This document shows positions 22,747-30,733 of a DNA stretch of 32,751 bases, one piece after another. Made by a program: the position numbers and the translations under genes. Where the stretch lies: NCBI RefSeq assembly GCF_001570945.1, contig NZ_BCSQ01000044.1:1-32751 (forward strand). Reading direction: 5' to 3'. A model generated the notes under the pieces. It saw nothing but the letters and a program-made list of their open reading frames with translations. It ran no database searches and was not told the DNA's origin. Source of the stretch: Janibacter anophelis NBRC 107843 (lineage in GTDB: Bacteria; Actinomycetota; Actinomycetes; Actinomycetales; Dermatophilaceae). How positions within the stretch are numbered: the first letter of the stretch is position 1; every line of letters begins with the position of its first letter.

Positions 22747-23362
22747 CACCCTCGAGGGCCACGACCCGGGCTCCGCTGCGCCGCACGACCTCGGGGTCGT
22801 GGCAGGCGACAAGGACGGCCCGTCCCGCGGCGGCATGGCCGGCGAGCCAGTCACCCAGCCACGCGCGGCCCAGGTCGTCGAGCCGCTGCTCCGGCTCGTC
22901 GGCGAGCAGGAGCGCCCAGGGCCGGACCATGGCCGTCGCGAGGGCGAAGCGCTGCGCCTGCCCGGACGACAGCGTCCTCGGCAGCTGGTCGGCGACGTGC
23001 TCGATGCGCGCCTCGTCGAGGGCGCCGGCGACGACCGCGTCGGGGTCGGTGACCGCGTGGCCGCGGGCGAGCAGGTCGAGGTGCTCCGCGACGGTGAGGT
23101 CCGGCAGCACACCGAGGTCACCGAGGACGGCGCACAGCGCGCGGCGGGTCTGCGGCTGGCGGGTGTCGAGCGGGTGATCGCCGAGACGGACCTCGCCGGC
23201 GTCGGGGGTCTCGGCGCCGACGACGCACCGCAGCGCGGTCGACTTGCCGACACCGTTGGGGCCGACGAGGGCGACGACCTCACCGGCCGCCACGTCGAGG
23301 TCGAGACCGGCGAGGACCGTGCGCCCGCTGAAGTCCTTGGCCAGACCCCGGACGCTCAGCAC
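22739..23362 (-). CDS. ABC transporter ATP-binding protein
   Basis: The 207-residue ATPase has Walker A GPNGVGKST (34-42), a Q-loop region around VLGDLGVLPDLTVAEHL, the signature LSSGQAQRFALA, Walker B LLLADEPEQRLDDLG with its catalytic Glu, and a switch His in VACHDPEV. It should energise the membrane protein encoded by the overlapping downstream gene. The start GTG 23362 lies inside the 3' end of nadC (7-bp overlap), so expression is coupled to NAD biosynthesis genes. Being short and lacking extra domains, it resembles exporter ATPases rather than importers. Confidence 0.9.
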   Translation of the reverse strand: MLSVRGLAKDFSGRTVLAGLDLDVAAGEVVALVGPNGVGKSTALRCVVGAETPDAGEVRLGDHPLDTRQPQTRRALCAVLGDLGVLPDLTVAEHLDLLARGHAVTDPDAVVAGALDEARIEHVADQLPRTLSSGQAQRFALATAMVRPWALLLADEPEQRLDDLGRAWLGDWLAGHAAAGRAVLVACHDPEVVRRSGARVVALEGDV

Positions 23363-24282
23363 GACGCGACGAGGTCGAGCGCCAGGTCGATGATCGGCGA
23401 GGAGTGGGTCAACGCCCCGACGCTCATGAAGTCGATGCCGGTGCCGCCGTAGGCCGCGGCCACCTCCAGCGTCAGCCCGCCCGTCGCCTCGATCTCGACG
23501 ACCTCACCCCGCTGCTCGCCCCACGCCCGGACGGCCTCGACCGTCGTGCGGAGTAGGTCGACGGACATGTTGTCGCACATGAGGAACCGGGACCCGACCT
23601 CCAACGCCTCGATCGCCTGCTCGGTGGTCTCCACCTCGACCTCGATCGTCACGTCGGGGAATCGCTTGCGGATCGCGGTGAACGCGGCCGCCACTCCCCC
23701 GGCGGCGAGCACGTGGTTGTCCTTGACCATGGCGACGTCGAAGAGGCCCATCCGCTTGTTGGTCCCACCCCCGGCGCGCACGGCGTACTTCTCCAGCGCG
23801 CGCAGCCCCGGGGTCGTCTTGCGGGTGTCGAGGACCGTGCACCCGGTCCCCTCCAGCGCGTCGGCCCAGCGTCGGGTGTGACTGGCGACGCCGGAGAGCC
23901 GCGACATGACGTTGAGCAGGGTGCGCTCGGCCATGAGCACCTGACGGGTCGGTCCCTCGAGGACCGCGATGACGTCACCGGGGCGCAGCCGCGTACCGTC
24001 CTCGATCCGCACCTCGACCGACGTGCCTGCCCTGGGGCGCGAGGAACCAGCCTCGACGGAGGTCCCCTGCGTCCTCGCGGCCACCCCCTCCAGCACCAGC
24101 TCGATGACCGGTGCGCCGGCGAGCACCCCCTCCTCACGGGCGACGACGTGCCCGGTCGCGCGCTGGTCGGCCGGGATGGTCGCCGTGCTCGTGACGTCGA
24201 GCCCCTGTGGTCCGAGGTCCTCCTCGAGCGCGGTGTCGACGAGCCGCCGCGCGGCGTCGAGCGGGAAGTCGAGCGTGCTCAC
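23356..24282 (-). CDS. nadC: Nicotinate-nucleotide pyrophosphorylase (quinolinate phosphoribosyltransferase)
   Basis: NadC converts quinolinate and PRPP to nicotinate mononucleotide in de novo NAD synthesis. The 308-residue enzyme has the family motifs ERTLLNVMSRLSGVAS, VLDTRKTTPGLRALEKYAV, RAGGGTNKRMGLFDVAMVKDNH and VEVETTEQAIEAL, ending in GGTGIDFMSVGALTHS. GTG 24282 overlaps the nadB stop by four bases (GTGA). The longer upstream frame is antisense noise within nadB. A small insertion (about 70-90, GTSVEAGSSRPRAGTSVEV) between the N-terminal strands seems less regular than in other members. Confidence 0.95.
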   Translation of the reverse strand: MSTLDFPLDAARRLVDTALEEDLGPQGLDVTSTATIPADQRATGHVVAREEGVLAGAPVIELVLEGVAARTQGTSVEAGSSRPRAGTSVEVRIEDGTRLRPGDVIAVLEGPTRQVLMAERTLLNVMSRLSGVASHTRRWADALEGTGCTVLDTRKTTPGLRALEKYAVRAGGGTNKRMGLFDVAMVKDNHVLAAGGVAAAFTAIRKRFPDVTIEVEVETTEQAIEALEVGSRFLMCDNMSVDLLRTTVEAVRAWGEQRGEVVEIEATGGLTLEVAAAYGGTGIDFMSVGALTHSSPIIDLALDLVASC

Positions 24283-26006
24283 TGGGTGCCCTCCTGCGGG
24301 TCCTCGTCGTCCTCCTCGTCGCCCTCCGGCCAGGCGAGGTCGACGTCGAGCCGGATGACGGCCGGCTCCCCGTCGTACGGGTCCCGCACGTGCACGAGGT
24401 GGGCCGACCACTGCGCGTCGTCGTGCTCGGGGTGGTCGCGGCGCACGTGCCCTCCGCGGGTCTCCTCGCGCAGGTGGGCGGCGGTGGCCAGCGACTGCCC
24501 GAGGTGCAGCAGGTTGGTCGTCTCCCACGACAGCGGACCGGGCTCGGCCTCGTCGCCGGGCAGGCGGGCGAGTCCGGCGAGCGCCTCGAGCGCCTCCTCG
24601 GTGGACGCGGCGGAGCGAAGGGGGCCCACCCCCTTCGTCATGATCCGTTGCAGCTCGCGGCGGTGCCGGGAGTCGAGGAGGGCGCTGCCCCCTTCGACCG
24701 TCGTGGGCGTGGCCGGCAGCTCACCGGCGCCGAGCCTGCGGGTGAGGTCCTCGGCGATCCGGTGGGCGAAGACGAGCCCCTCGAGCAGCGAGTTGCTCGC
24801 GAGGCGGTTGGCACCGTGGACGCCCGTGCACGAGACCTCGCCGCACGCGTAGAGGCCCTCGAGGTTGGTCCGGCCGCGCAGGTCGGTGCGCACGCCGCCG
24901 GAGGCGTAGTGCTGCGCCGGCGCGACGGGGATCGGTTCGGTCGCGGGGTCGATCCCGAGCTCGCGGCAGCGCGCGACGATCGTCGGGAACCGCTGCTCCA
25001 GGAACTCCCCGCCGAGGTGGCGGGCATCGAGGTACACGTGGTCGGTGCCCGTGGCCTCCATGCGCTCGAGGATCGCGCGGGCGACGACGTCGCGGGGGGC
25101 GAGGTCGGCCATCGGGTGCAGCCCGGTCATGAAGGCTTCGCCGTCGGCGTCGACGAGGACCGCTCCCTCGCCACGCACCGCCTCCGAGACGAGCGGCTGC
25201 TGGCCCGTCGCGCCCTCACCGAGGTGCATGACGGTGGGGTGGAACTGGACGAACTCGAGGTCGGCGAGCGCGGCGCCGGCGCGCAGCGCGGCGGCCATGC
25301 CGTCGCCGGTGGCGACCGGGGGGTTGGTCGTCGCGGAGTAGATCTGGCCGAGCCCGCCGGTCGCGAGCACGACCGCCCGCGCGTGGGCCGCACCGATGCC
25401 GTCGATCTCGCCCTCGCCGATGACGTGCACGGTCGCGCCACCGACGGCGCCGTCCGCGGTCGTCAGCAGGTCGACGACGAGCGCGTGCTCGATGACCTCG
25501 ATGCCGGGGTCGGCGCGCACGGCCTCGAGCTGGGCGATGAGCGCCCGCGAGATCTCGGCCCCGGTCGCGTCGCCGCCGGCGTGGGCGATCCGGTCGCGGT
25601 GGTGGCCGCCTTCGCGGGTCAGCGTGATCTCGCCGGCCGCGTCGGTGTCGAACCGTGCGCCGAGACCGATCAGCTCGCGCACCCGCGCCGGGCCCTCGGT
25701 GACGAGGACCTCGACGGCCGACTCGTCGCACAGGCCGACGCCGGCGACGAGGGTGTCGTCGAGGTGCTCCTCCGGCGAGTCCTCCGGGGCAAGGGCTGCG
25801 GCGATGCCGCCCTGGGCCCAGGTCGTCGACCCGGCCGACAGCTCGGTCTTGGTGACGAGCAGGACCCGGTCGACGTGCTCGCGCAGCCGCAGGGCGCACG
25901 TCAGGCCGGCGATGCCGGACCCGACGACGAGCACGTCCGCCTGCGTCGTCCACCCCGCCGTCGGCGAGGTGAGGTAGCGCGGGAGGGCGAAGGGGGCGTC
26001 AGGCAC
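24279..26006 (-). CDS. nadB: L-aspartate oxidase
   Basis: NadB oxidises L-aspartate to iminoaspartate, which NadA condenses to quinolinate. The 575-residue flavoprotein starts with the Rossmann motif [15 protein letters not shown]. It has [15 protein letters not shown], the family sequence [69 protein letters not shown] (in two adjoining motifs) and a C-terminal helical domain. The last 15 residues are strongly acidic. GTG 26006 overlaps the panD gene by 8 bp. nadA is not in the window, so quinolinate synthase must be elsewhere. A perfect 9-bp hairpin built from two CGAAGGGGG motifs lies inside the gene at 24616-24637. Confidence 0.96.
   Translation of the reverse strand: MPDAPFALPRYLTSPTAGWTTQADVLVVGSGIAGLTCALRLREHVDRVLLVTKTELSAGSTTWAQGGIAAALAPEDSPEEHLDDTLVAGVGLCDESAVEVLVTEGPARVRELIGLGARFDTDAAGEITLTREGGHHRDRIAHAGGDATGAEISRALIAQLEAVRADPGIEVIEHALVVDLLTTADGAVGGATVHVIGEGEIDGIGAAHARAVVLATGGLGQIYSATTNPPVATGDGMAAALRAGAALADLEFVQFHPTVMHLGEGATGQQPLVSEAVRGEGAVLVDADGEAFMTGLHPMADLAPRDVVARAILERMEATGTDHVYLDARHLGGEFLEQRFPTIVARCRELGIDPATEPIPVAPAQHYASGGVRTDLRGRTNLEGLYACGEVSCTGVHGANRLASNSLLEGLVFAHRIAEDLTRRLGAGELPATPTTVEGGSALLDSRHRRELQRIMTKGVGPLRSAASTEEALEALAGLARLPGDEAEPGPLSWETTNLLHLGQSLATAAHLREETRGGHVRRDHPEHDDAQWSAHLVHVRDPYDGEPAVIRLDVDLAWPEGDEEDDEDPQEGTQ
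24616..24637. repeat. Intragenic hairpin made of two facing CGAAGGGGG motifs
   Basis: CGAAGGGGG (24616-24624), loop CCCA (24625-24628) and CCCCCTTCG (24629-24637) form a perfect 9-bp stem inside nadB. It has the same base sequence as the arms of the terminator at 8537-8580. Confidence 0.75.
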
Positions 26007-26445
26007 CTGCCGAGCCGTCCGCGGGGTGCTCGCGGTGGGTGACGGCCGAGGTCTTCAGCCCGTAGCCGTCGGGCACGTCACCGGCGTCGTGGTACTGCTC
26101 GACGATCCGGTTGTCGCCGTCGACGAAGACGACATTGGGCTCGAAGGTCCGCGCCTCGTCGTCGTCCATCGCGGCGTAGGCGATGATGATGACGATGTCA
26201 CCTGGCGAGACGAGCCGGGCGGCCGCGCCGTTGATGCACACGATGCCGCTGCCGCGCTCGCCCTCGATGGCGTAGGTCGTCAGGCGCGAGCCGTTGTCGA
26301 CGTCGACGACGTCGACCTGCTGGCCGGGGAGCATCCCGGCGGCGTCCATGAGGTCCATGTCGATCGTCAGCGACCCGACGTAGTGCAGGTCGGCCTGGGT
26401 GACCGTGGCCCGGTGGATCTTGCTGTGGAGCATGAAGCGCTGCAC
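25999..26445 (-). CDS. panD: Aspartate 1-decarboxylase (pyruvoyl enzyme precursor)
   Basis: PanD makes beta-alanine from aspartate for pantothenate and CoA synthesis. The 148-residue proenzyme has [20 protein letters not shown] followed by the self-cleavage site Gly24-Ser25 (HYVGSLTID), where Ser25 becomes the pyruvoyl group. The conserved region [22 protein letters not shown] is present. The C-terminal extension after about residue 120 is longer than in E. coli PanD, as is usual in actinobacteria. GTG 26445 is preferred over ATG 26433 because homologues start four residues before the equivalent Met; AAGGA lies upstream. panC is 57 bp upstream and nadB overlaps downstream. Both PanD and NadB use aspartate. 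Confidence 0.95.
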   Translation of the reverse strand: MQRFMLHSKIHRATVTQADLHYVGSLTIDMDLMDAAGMLPGQQVDVVDVDNGSRLTTYAIEGERGSGIVCINGAAARLVSPGDIVIIIAYAAMDDDEARTFEPNVVFVDGDNRIVEQYHDAGDVPDGYGLKTSAVTHREHPADGSAGA

Positions 26446-26502
26446 GAGGATGTCCTTCGTCTCGGCGGTTGACCGTTGGCCAGTCTCTCAGAATCCGCGG
26501 CG

Positions 26503-27411
26503 TCACCAGCGCGGTGCGGCCTCCGGGTGGTCGGAGAAGACCTCGCGCGCCCCGCCCCCGGGCCCGACGTGGACCGGCAGGTTGTCGATGAGCCGGGTCG
26601 TGCCGACCTTGGCGGCGACGGCGAGCAGGGCCTCGCCCTTGTACCACTCGGGCACGTGGTCGAGCGTCGTCGGATGGACGAGCACGAGGTAGTCGACGAG
26701 GGCGAGCGGCTCCTCCACGAGCACCTCGCGGGCGGCGCGCCGCACGGCGGAGGGACCCTCCTCGGCGCGGGCCGCCCCGGCACGCAGCGCCCGGGAGAGC
26801 GCGAGCGCCGTCTCCCGGTCGCTCTCGGAGAGGTACATGTTGCGGCTGCTGAGGGCCAGGCCGTCCTCCTCGCGGACCGTGGGGACCGCGACGACGGTGG
26901 CGGGGAAGTCGATGTCGCGCGCCATCCGACGGATGAGGAGCAGCTGCTGGGCGTCCTTCTGCCCGAAGTAGAAGAGGTCGCCCGCGGTCAGGTGCATGAG
27001 CTTGGCGACGACCGTGAGCATGCCGTCGAAGTGACCCGGCCTGGACTGCCCCTCGAGCACGTCACCGAGCGGACCCGCCGAGATGCGCACGCCGGGGTCG
27101 CCGTCGGGGTAGATGACGTCGGGCGTCGGCGCGAAGACGAGGTCGACCCCTTCACGGGTGCAGATCTCCAGGTCGGCGTCGAAGGTGCGCGGGTAGCGCG
27201 ACAGGTCCTCCTTGGGCCCGAACTGCAGCGGGTTGAGGAAGATCGTCACGACGACGTGCCGGGCGCGCTCGCGGGCGGTGCGGATGAGCCGCGCGTGGCC
27301 CTCGTGGAGCGCGCCCATCGTCATGACGACCGCGACCTCGCCGTCGGTGAGGTCGGCGCGGGCGGTGGCCAACTCGTCGCGCGTGCGGGCGACGACGGGG
27401 GCGGTGGTCAT
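26503..27411 (-). CDS. panC: Pantoate-beta-alanine ligase (pantothenate synthetase)
   Basis: PanC joins pantoate and beta-alanine with ATP to give pantothenate. The 302-residue enzyme shows the HIGH-type motif MTMGALHEGHARLI, VVTIFLNPLQFGPKEDLSRYPR, GHFDGMLTVVAKL, FYFGQKDAQQLLLI and the KMSKS-like LALSSRNMYLSE. ATG 27411 overlaps the stop of the DUF2520 gene (ATGA), so the two are co-translated. panD, which supplies beta-alanine, is immediately downstream. panB, panE and ilvC are not in the window. Confidence 0.96.
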   Translation of the reverse strand: MTTAPVVARTRDELATARADLTDGEVAVVMTMGALHEGHARLIRTARERARHVVVTIFLNPLQFGPKEDLSRYPRTFDADLEICTREGVDLVFAPTPDVIYPDGDPGVRISAGPLGDVLEGQSRPGHFDGMLTVVAKLMHLTAGDLFYFGQKDAQQLLLIRRMARDIDFPATVVAVPTVREEDGLALSSRNMYLSESDRETALALSRALRAGAARAEEGPSAVRRAAREVLVEEPLALVDYLVLVHPTTLDHVPEWYKGEALLAVAAKVGTTRLIDNLPVHVGPGGGAREVFSDHPEAAPRW

Positions 27412-28319
27412 CGGGTCTCCTCGTCGAGGGCGGTCAGGATCGTGCGGGCAGCATCCTCGCGCAGTCGGCCGGCGCGGGCGGCCCGCAGCGCGGTCGCCCG
27501 GGCCTGCGCCCGGTAGGCGGGGGCGATGTCCTCCGCCAGTGGGCCCAGCTCCGTCAGGTGCGCCGACACGGTACCGGCATCGCCGCGCGCCACCGGACCG
27601 GTGAGGGCCGCGTCGCCCGAGGAGAGCGCGTTGTCCAGGCTCGCCTGCAGCAGCGGGCGCAGCACCCGGTCGGCCGGCTCGATGCCCGCCGAGCGCAGGA
27701 CCTCCATCGCCTGGGCGACGAGCGTGACCATGTGGTTGCTGCCGTGCGCGAGGGCTGCGTGGTAGCGACCGCGCGCCTCCTCCGCCACCCACACCGGCTC
27801 CCCGCCCATCTCGACGACGAGCGCCTCGGCGACCGGCCGCAGCTCGTCCGGTGTCGTGATGCCGAAGCAGCACTCGCTGAGGCGCGCGAGGTCGAGGCTG
27901 GTCCCGGTGAAGGTCATCGCGGGGTGGATCGCCATCGGCAGCAGCCGGTCGGCGACCGGGGCGAAGGGGGTCAGCCCGTGCCGCCCCGAGGTGTGGGCCA
28001 CGAGCTGTCCGGTCACCCAGGTGTCGGTGGCGTGCAGACCGGCGACGAGGTCGGTCAGGGCGTCGTCGGGCACGGCGAGCAGCACGAGCTGGGCGGAGCG
28101 CACGACCTCGGGGACGGGCAGCACGGGGACGCCCGGCAGGAGGACCTCCGCACGGTCGCGGGAGGCGTCGGAGACCGCGGAGACGGTGACGACCTCGTGG
28201 CCCGCCGAGCGCAGCGCCGCGCCCAGGACCGCACCGACCCGTCCGGCGCCGACGACACCGACGCGCAGCGTCGGTCGGTGGCGGGGCGCGGGAGGGGGCT
28301 GCGGTGCAGGGCTGCTCAC
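27408..28319 (-). CDS. Rossmann-fold / DUF2520 oxidoreductase, possible ketopantoate reductase-like
   Basis: The 303-residue protein has an N-terminal NAD(P)-binding motif LRVGVVGAGRVGAVLGAAL, LVLLAVPDDALTDLVAGL and the substrate-domain motifs VAHTSGRHGLTPFAP, LPMAIHPAMTF and YHAALAHGSNHMVTLVAQA. It belongs to the 6-phosphogluconate/ketopantoate dehydrogenase-like superfamily with a C-terminal DUF2520 helical domain. It overlaps panC by four bases, and the equivalent gene also precedes panC in mycobacteria (Rv3603c, as I recall). This makes a role in pantoate supply plausible, but it is inference. The first 18 residues are Pro-rich and variable. GTG 28319 is supported by a leaderless-type promoter directly upstream. 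Confidence 0.85.
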   Translation of the reverse strand: MSSPAPQPPPAPRHRPTLRVGVVGAGRVGAVLGAALRSAGHEVVTVSAVSDASRDRAEVLLPGVPVLPVPEVVRSAQLVLLAVPDDALTDLVAGLHATDTWVTGQLVAHTSGRHGLTPFAPVADRLLPMAIHPAMTFTGTSLDLARLSECCFGITTPDELRPVAEALVVEMGGEPVWVAEEARGRYHAALAHGSNHMVTLVAQAMEVLRSAGIEPADRVLRPLLQASLDNALSSGDAALTGPVARGDAGTVSAHLTELGPLAEDIAPAYRAQARATALRAARAGRLREDAARTILTALDEETR

Positions 28320-28332
28320 CGCCCCGACGCTA
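28320..28332 (-). promoter_or_regulatory. Probable leaderless promoter of the DUF2520-panC operon
   Basis: TAGCGT (minus strand, 28327-28332), seven bases, GTG 28319. The next upstream feature on this strand is a pair of CCCCTTCG motifs at 28338-28345 and 28372-28379. Confidence 0.45.
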
Positions 28333-28386
28333 CCCGCCCCCTTCGCCCGCCCGCCCCTCCGGGCAACCGCCCCCCTTCGCCACCAC

Positions 28387-28496
28387 GAGACTGCATTCCC
28401 CTACGGCAATGCAGAGTCTCGACATCAAGAGGTTGCATTTCCCCGGGCAGATGCAAAGTCTCGGCATCAAGAGGTTGCATTTCCCCGGGCAGATGC
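28387..28496. repeat. 68-nt dispersed element, copy B, with a second tandem 38-nt unit
   Basis: The element 28387-28454 matches 5385-5452 at 61 of 68 positions. Its first half forms a longer hairpin than copy A because GAGACT (28387-28392) pairs with AGTCTC (28415-28420) outside the TGCATT/AATGCA stem. The 38-nt unit (28417-28454) is repeated after a four-base spacer at 28459-28496, with one difference. Here it occupies the space between the divergent DUF2520 and methyltransferase genes, so it cannot serve simply as a 3' terminator. Confidence 0.87.
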
Positions 28497-28521
28497 GCGC
28501 GGGCGGGGGCGGGCGGTGGTG

Positions 28522-28533
28522 GACAATGCGGCG
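28522..28533 (+). promoter_or_regulatory. Probable leaderless promoter of the MidA-like methyltransferase
   Basis: GACAAT (28522-28527), six bases, GTG 28534. This supports the GTG start over earlier in-frame codons, which would read through the repeat element. Confidence 0.45.
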
Positions 28534-29469
28534 GTGCGGACGTGGGAGCAGGCGTGGGCGGACGCCCTGTACGGCGAAGGGGGGTTCTACCGGCGCCCGG
28601 AGGGCCCGGCCGGGCACTTCGCCACCTCGGCCAACGGTCCCGCGGCCGACCTCCTCGCGGGCGCCCTCCTCGAGCTGGCCCGTCGGCACGGCCTCACGAC
28701 CATCGTCGACGTCGGGTGCGGGCGCGGCGAGTTGCTGGGTGCCCTTGCGGCACAGGCGGATCCGTCCACACGGCTCGTCGGCGTCGATGTCGTGGAGGCC
28801 CCGAGCGACCTGCCGGCGCGGGTCGAGTGGGTCCGCTCCCCCGGCGGCGTGGACCTGCCGGACCTCGGCTCACCGACCGACGCGTTGGTCCTCGCGCACG
28901 AGTGGCTCGACGTCGTGCCGTGCCCGGTCGCCGAAGTCGACGAGCACCGCACCCTGCGCACCGTGCTCGTCGACCCGAGGGGGACGGAGTCCCTCGGCGA
29001 CCCCCTCGACGGTGACGACCTGCGCTGGGCCGACGAGCACTGGCCCGGCCCACGCGCCCCCGGCGACCGGGTCGAGGTCGGCCGCTCGCGCGATGCCGCC
29101 TTCGCCGGCCTCGTCGACCGGGTCGCCTCCGGGCTCGTCGTCGCCGTCGACTACGGGCACGAGCGCGGCACCCGCCCGGCCGCGGGCACGCTCGTGGGCT
29201 TCGTCGACGGGACCTCGTGCGCACCGGTCCCCGACGGCCGCTGCGACCTCACGGCTCACGTGGCCATGGACTCGCTCGGCGCGGACGACCTGCGCAGCCA
29301 GCGGCAGGTCCTGCGCGACCTGGGCGTCGACGGCACCCGGCCCACGCTCGACCTCGCCCGCAGCGACCCCGCCGGCTACCTCGCCGACCTCGCCCGGGCC
29401 TCCCGGGCCGCGGCGCTCACGGGCCCGGGGCCGGGCGACTTCGTCTGGGCGTCACGACGGGTCGGCTGA
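28534..29469 (+). CDS. SAM-dependent methyltransferase of the MidA / NDUFAF7 family
   Basis: The 311-residue protein has the N-terminal substrate motif GEGGFYRRPEGPAGHFATS, SAM motif I VDVGCGRGELLGAL, and family-specific LVLAHEWLDVVPCPVAEVDE. It also has VVAVDYGHERGTRPAAGTLVGF and CDLTAHVAMDSL. The human member NDUFAF7 dimethylates an arginine of the complex I subunit NDUFS2, the homologue of NuoD. A NuoD-type gene lies 1.3 kb downstream on the same strand with only an antiparallel lipoprotein gene between, so that protein is the obvious candidate substrate (inference). The first glycine codons contain a CGAAGGGG motif using rare GAA-GGG-GGG codons. The 3' end overlaps the convergent SGNH gene by 18 bp. 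Confidence 0.85.
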   Translation: MRTWEQAWADALYGEGGFYRRPEGPAGHFATSANGPAADLLAGALLELARRHGLTTIVDVGCGRGELLGALAAQADPSTRLVGVDVVEAPSDLPARVEWVRSPGGVDLPDLGSPTDALVLAHEWLDVVPCPVAEVDEHRTLRTVLVDPRGTESLGDPLDGDDLRWADEHWPGPRAPGDRVEVGRSRDAAFAGLVDRVASGLVVAVDYGHERGTRPAAGTLVGFVDGTSCAPVPDGRCDLTAHVAMDSLGADDLRSQRQVLRDLGVDGTRPTLDLARSDPAGYLADLARASRAAALTGPGPGDFVWASRRVG

Positions 29470-30687
29470 CCCTGTGGTCGCGGAGGTCTCCTCCACCTCG
29501 TCGCGCGGCGCGAGCAGGTCGACCAGGCTCGACGCGATGAGCGGCTGCCCGGCGGCCGAGGGGTGCAGCCCGTCGAGGTAGTACTGCGAGCTCGGGTCCG
29601 CCTGCGGCAGGACGACGGACAGGTCGACGTAGCTCACCCCGTCGTGCTCCGTCCGCTGCTGCATCTGGCGCAGGAAGTCCGCCCACGGCTCGCGACCGGG
29701 GTCCGGGGCGGGTGTGAACCAGCCGACGAGCAGGATCGGCCCCTCGTAGCCCATGCCGCGGGCCTGCTGGATGATCTGGTCGAGGCTGCGGCCGAACTCC
29801 TCGGCCCCTGTGTCGGCCCGTCGGTCGTTGAACCCCAGCGGCACGAGCAGCAGGTCCGGGTCGAGGGAGAGGGTGTCGCGCAGGTAGGTCGGTGTCTGGG
29901 CGATCGTCCGTGCGGCGACGCCGGAGCGGGACGCGTCGAGCACGTGCACGCAGCGTCCGCGATCGCCGCGGTAGGGCGTGAGGTCGGTGACGGTGGTCCA
30001 CTTCGTGCTCGAGGGCGGAAGGGGGTTGCGCACGGTGATCGTGTGCGTCCCGGGGCCGAGGTCACCCGAGGACCACACCTTGCGCTGGGCCTGCGGGTCG
30101 GTGTCGGTCGAGACGGCGATGGCGTCGCTGGGTGGCTGCCCGTCGACCTCGATCCGCAGCGGTCCCCCGGCGAACCGGGTGCGGTAGCCGACGTCGACGG
30201 AGCGGGCCGCCACCGTCCAGGTGACCGACGCGCCCGGGGCGAGGGTGAGCCCACGACCCCCCGGGCCGACCGTCGGCGCGCTGAGGGTGCGGCCGGCGAC
30301 GACCGGGTCCGGCAGCGTCGGGGCGCGGTAGTCGGCCGGGACGAGGGAGGTGGTGCCGTGCCACCCCCCGGGCGAGGTCGGACAGCCCGCGACGCCGGCA
30401 CGGCCCCGCAGACCGGCCTGCAGCCGGTCGACCCACCGACGCTCGAGGTGGTCCGACAGTCCGTAGCCCTCGCTCACGGAGTCGCCGAGAACCACGGCAC
30501 GCGCGGGCTCGTCGTCGGAGTCGCGCACCGCCTCGAACCACGGGTCCAGCACCGCACGGGACTCGACCGCGGCCGTCCCCGTGGCGCTCTCCCCTTCGCC
30601 CGTCCCGTCGCTGCACCCCGCGAGCAGGGTGAGGCCGAGCACGAGGGCGCTCGCCCCCGCACCCGCACGGCGCGTCCTGCTGGGCAC
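29452..30687 (-). CDS. SGNH/GDSL-family hydrolase-like lipoprotein
   Basis: The 411-residue protein has an N-terminal lipoprotein signal (RTRRAGAGASALVLGLTLLAGC), with the lipobox cysteine at 25. The SGNH blocks are block I GDSVSEGYG (Ser70), block III LGFNDRR, and block V DGLHPSAAG with the catalytic Asp and His. A beta-rich insert between block I and block III (about 115-230, TLAPGASVTWTV, LGPGTHTITVRN) resembles a carbohydrate-esterase accessory domain. It is expected to be anchored outside the membrane and to act as an esterase or deacetylase on a surface polymer; the substrate is unknown. GTG 30687 gives a normal signal peptide; ATG 30723 would add 12 residues. It lies antiparallel between the methyltransferase and nuoD genes. 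Confidence 0.84.
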   Translation of the reverse strand: MPSRTRRAGAGASALVLGLTLLAGCSDGTGEGESATGTAAVESRAVLDPWFEAVRDSDDEPARAVVLGDSVSEGYGLSDHLERRWVDRLQAGLRGRAGVAGCPTSPGGWHGTTSLVPADYRAPTLPDPVVAGRTLSAPTVGPGGRGLTLAPGASVTWTVAARSVDVGYRTRFAGGPLRIEVDGQPPSDAIAVSTDTDPQAQRKVWSSGDLGPGTHTITVRNPLPPSSTKWTTVTDLTPYRGDRGRCVHVLDASRSGVAARTIAQTPTYLRDTLSLDPDLLLVPLGFNDRRADTGAEEFGRSLDQIIQQARGMGYEGPILLVGWFTPAPDPGREPWADFLRQMQQRTEHDGVSYVDLSVVLPQADPSSQYYLDGLHPSAAGQPLIASSLVDLLAPRDEVEETSATTGSADPS

Positions 30688-30720
30688 CCGACCATCGTGC
30701 CCCGTCGGCCCCGCCTGACG

Positions 30721-30733
30721 CATACTGGCGGGC
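30721..30733 (+). promoter_or_regulatory. Candidate leaderless promoter of the orphan nuoD
   Basis: CATACT (30721-30726), seven bases, ATG 30734. The layout matches the other leaderless starts, although the first base of the hexamer deviates. Confidence 0.35.

Noticed and set aside
28417-28496. Two 38-nt repeats taken as a CRISPR array
   Set aside because: The spacer is only 4 nt, there are just two units, no cas genes are present, and the same unit occurs singly elsewhere.
28304-29015. Frames that read the 38-nt repeats as repeated peptides (for example RHQEVAFPRADA)
   Set aside because: The repetition results from the DNA element; the same peptide-like repeats appear in several frames and the real methyltransferase starts after them.
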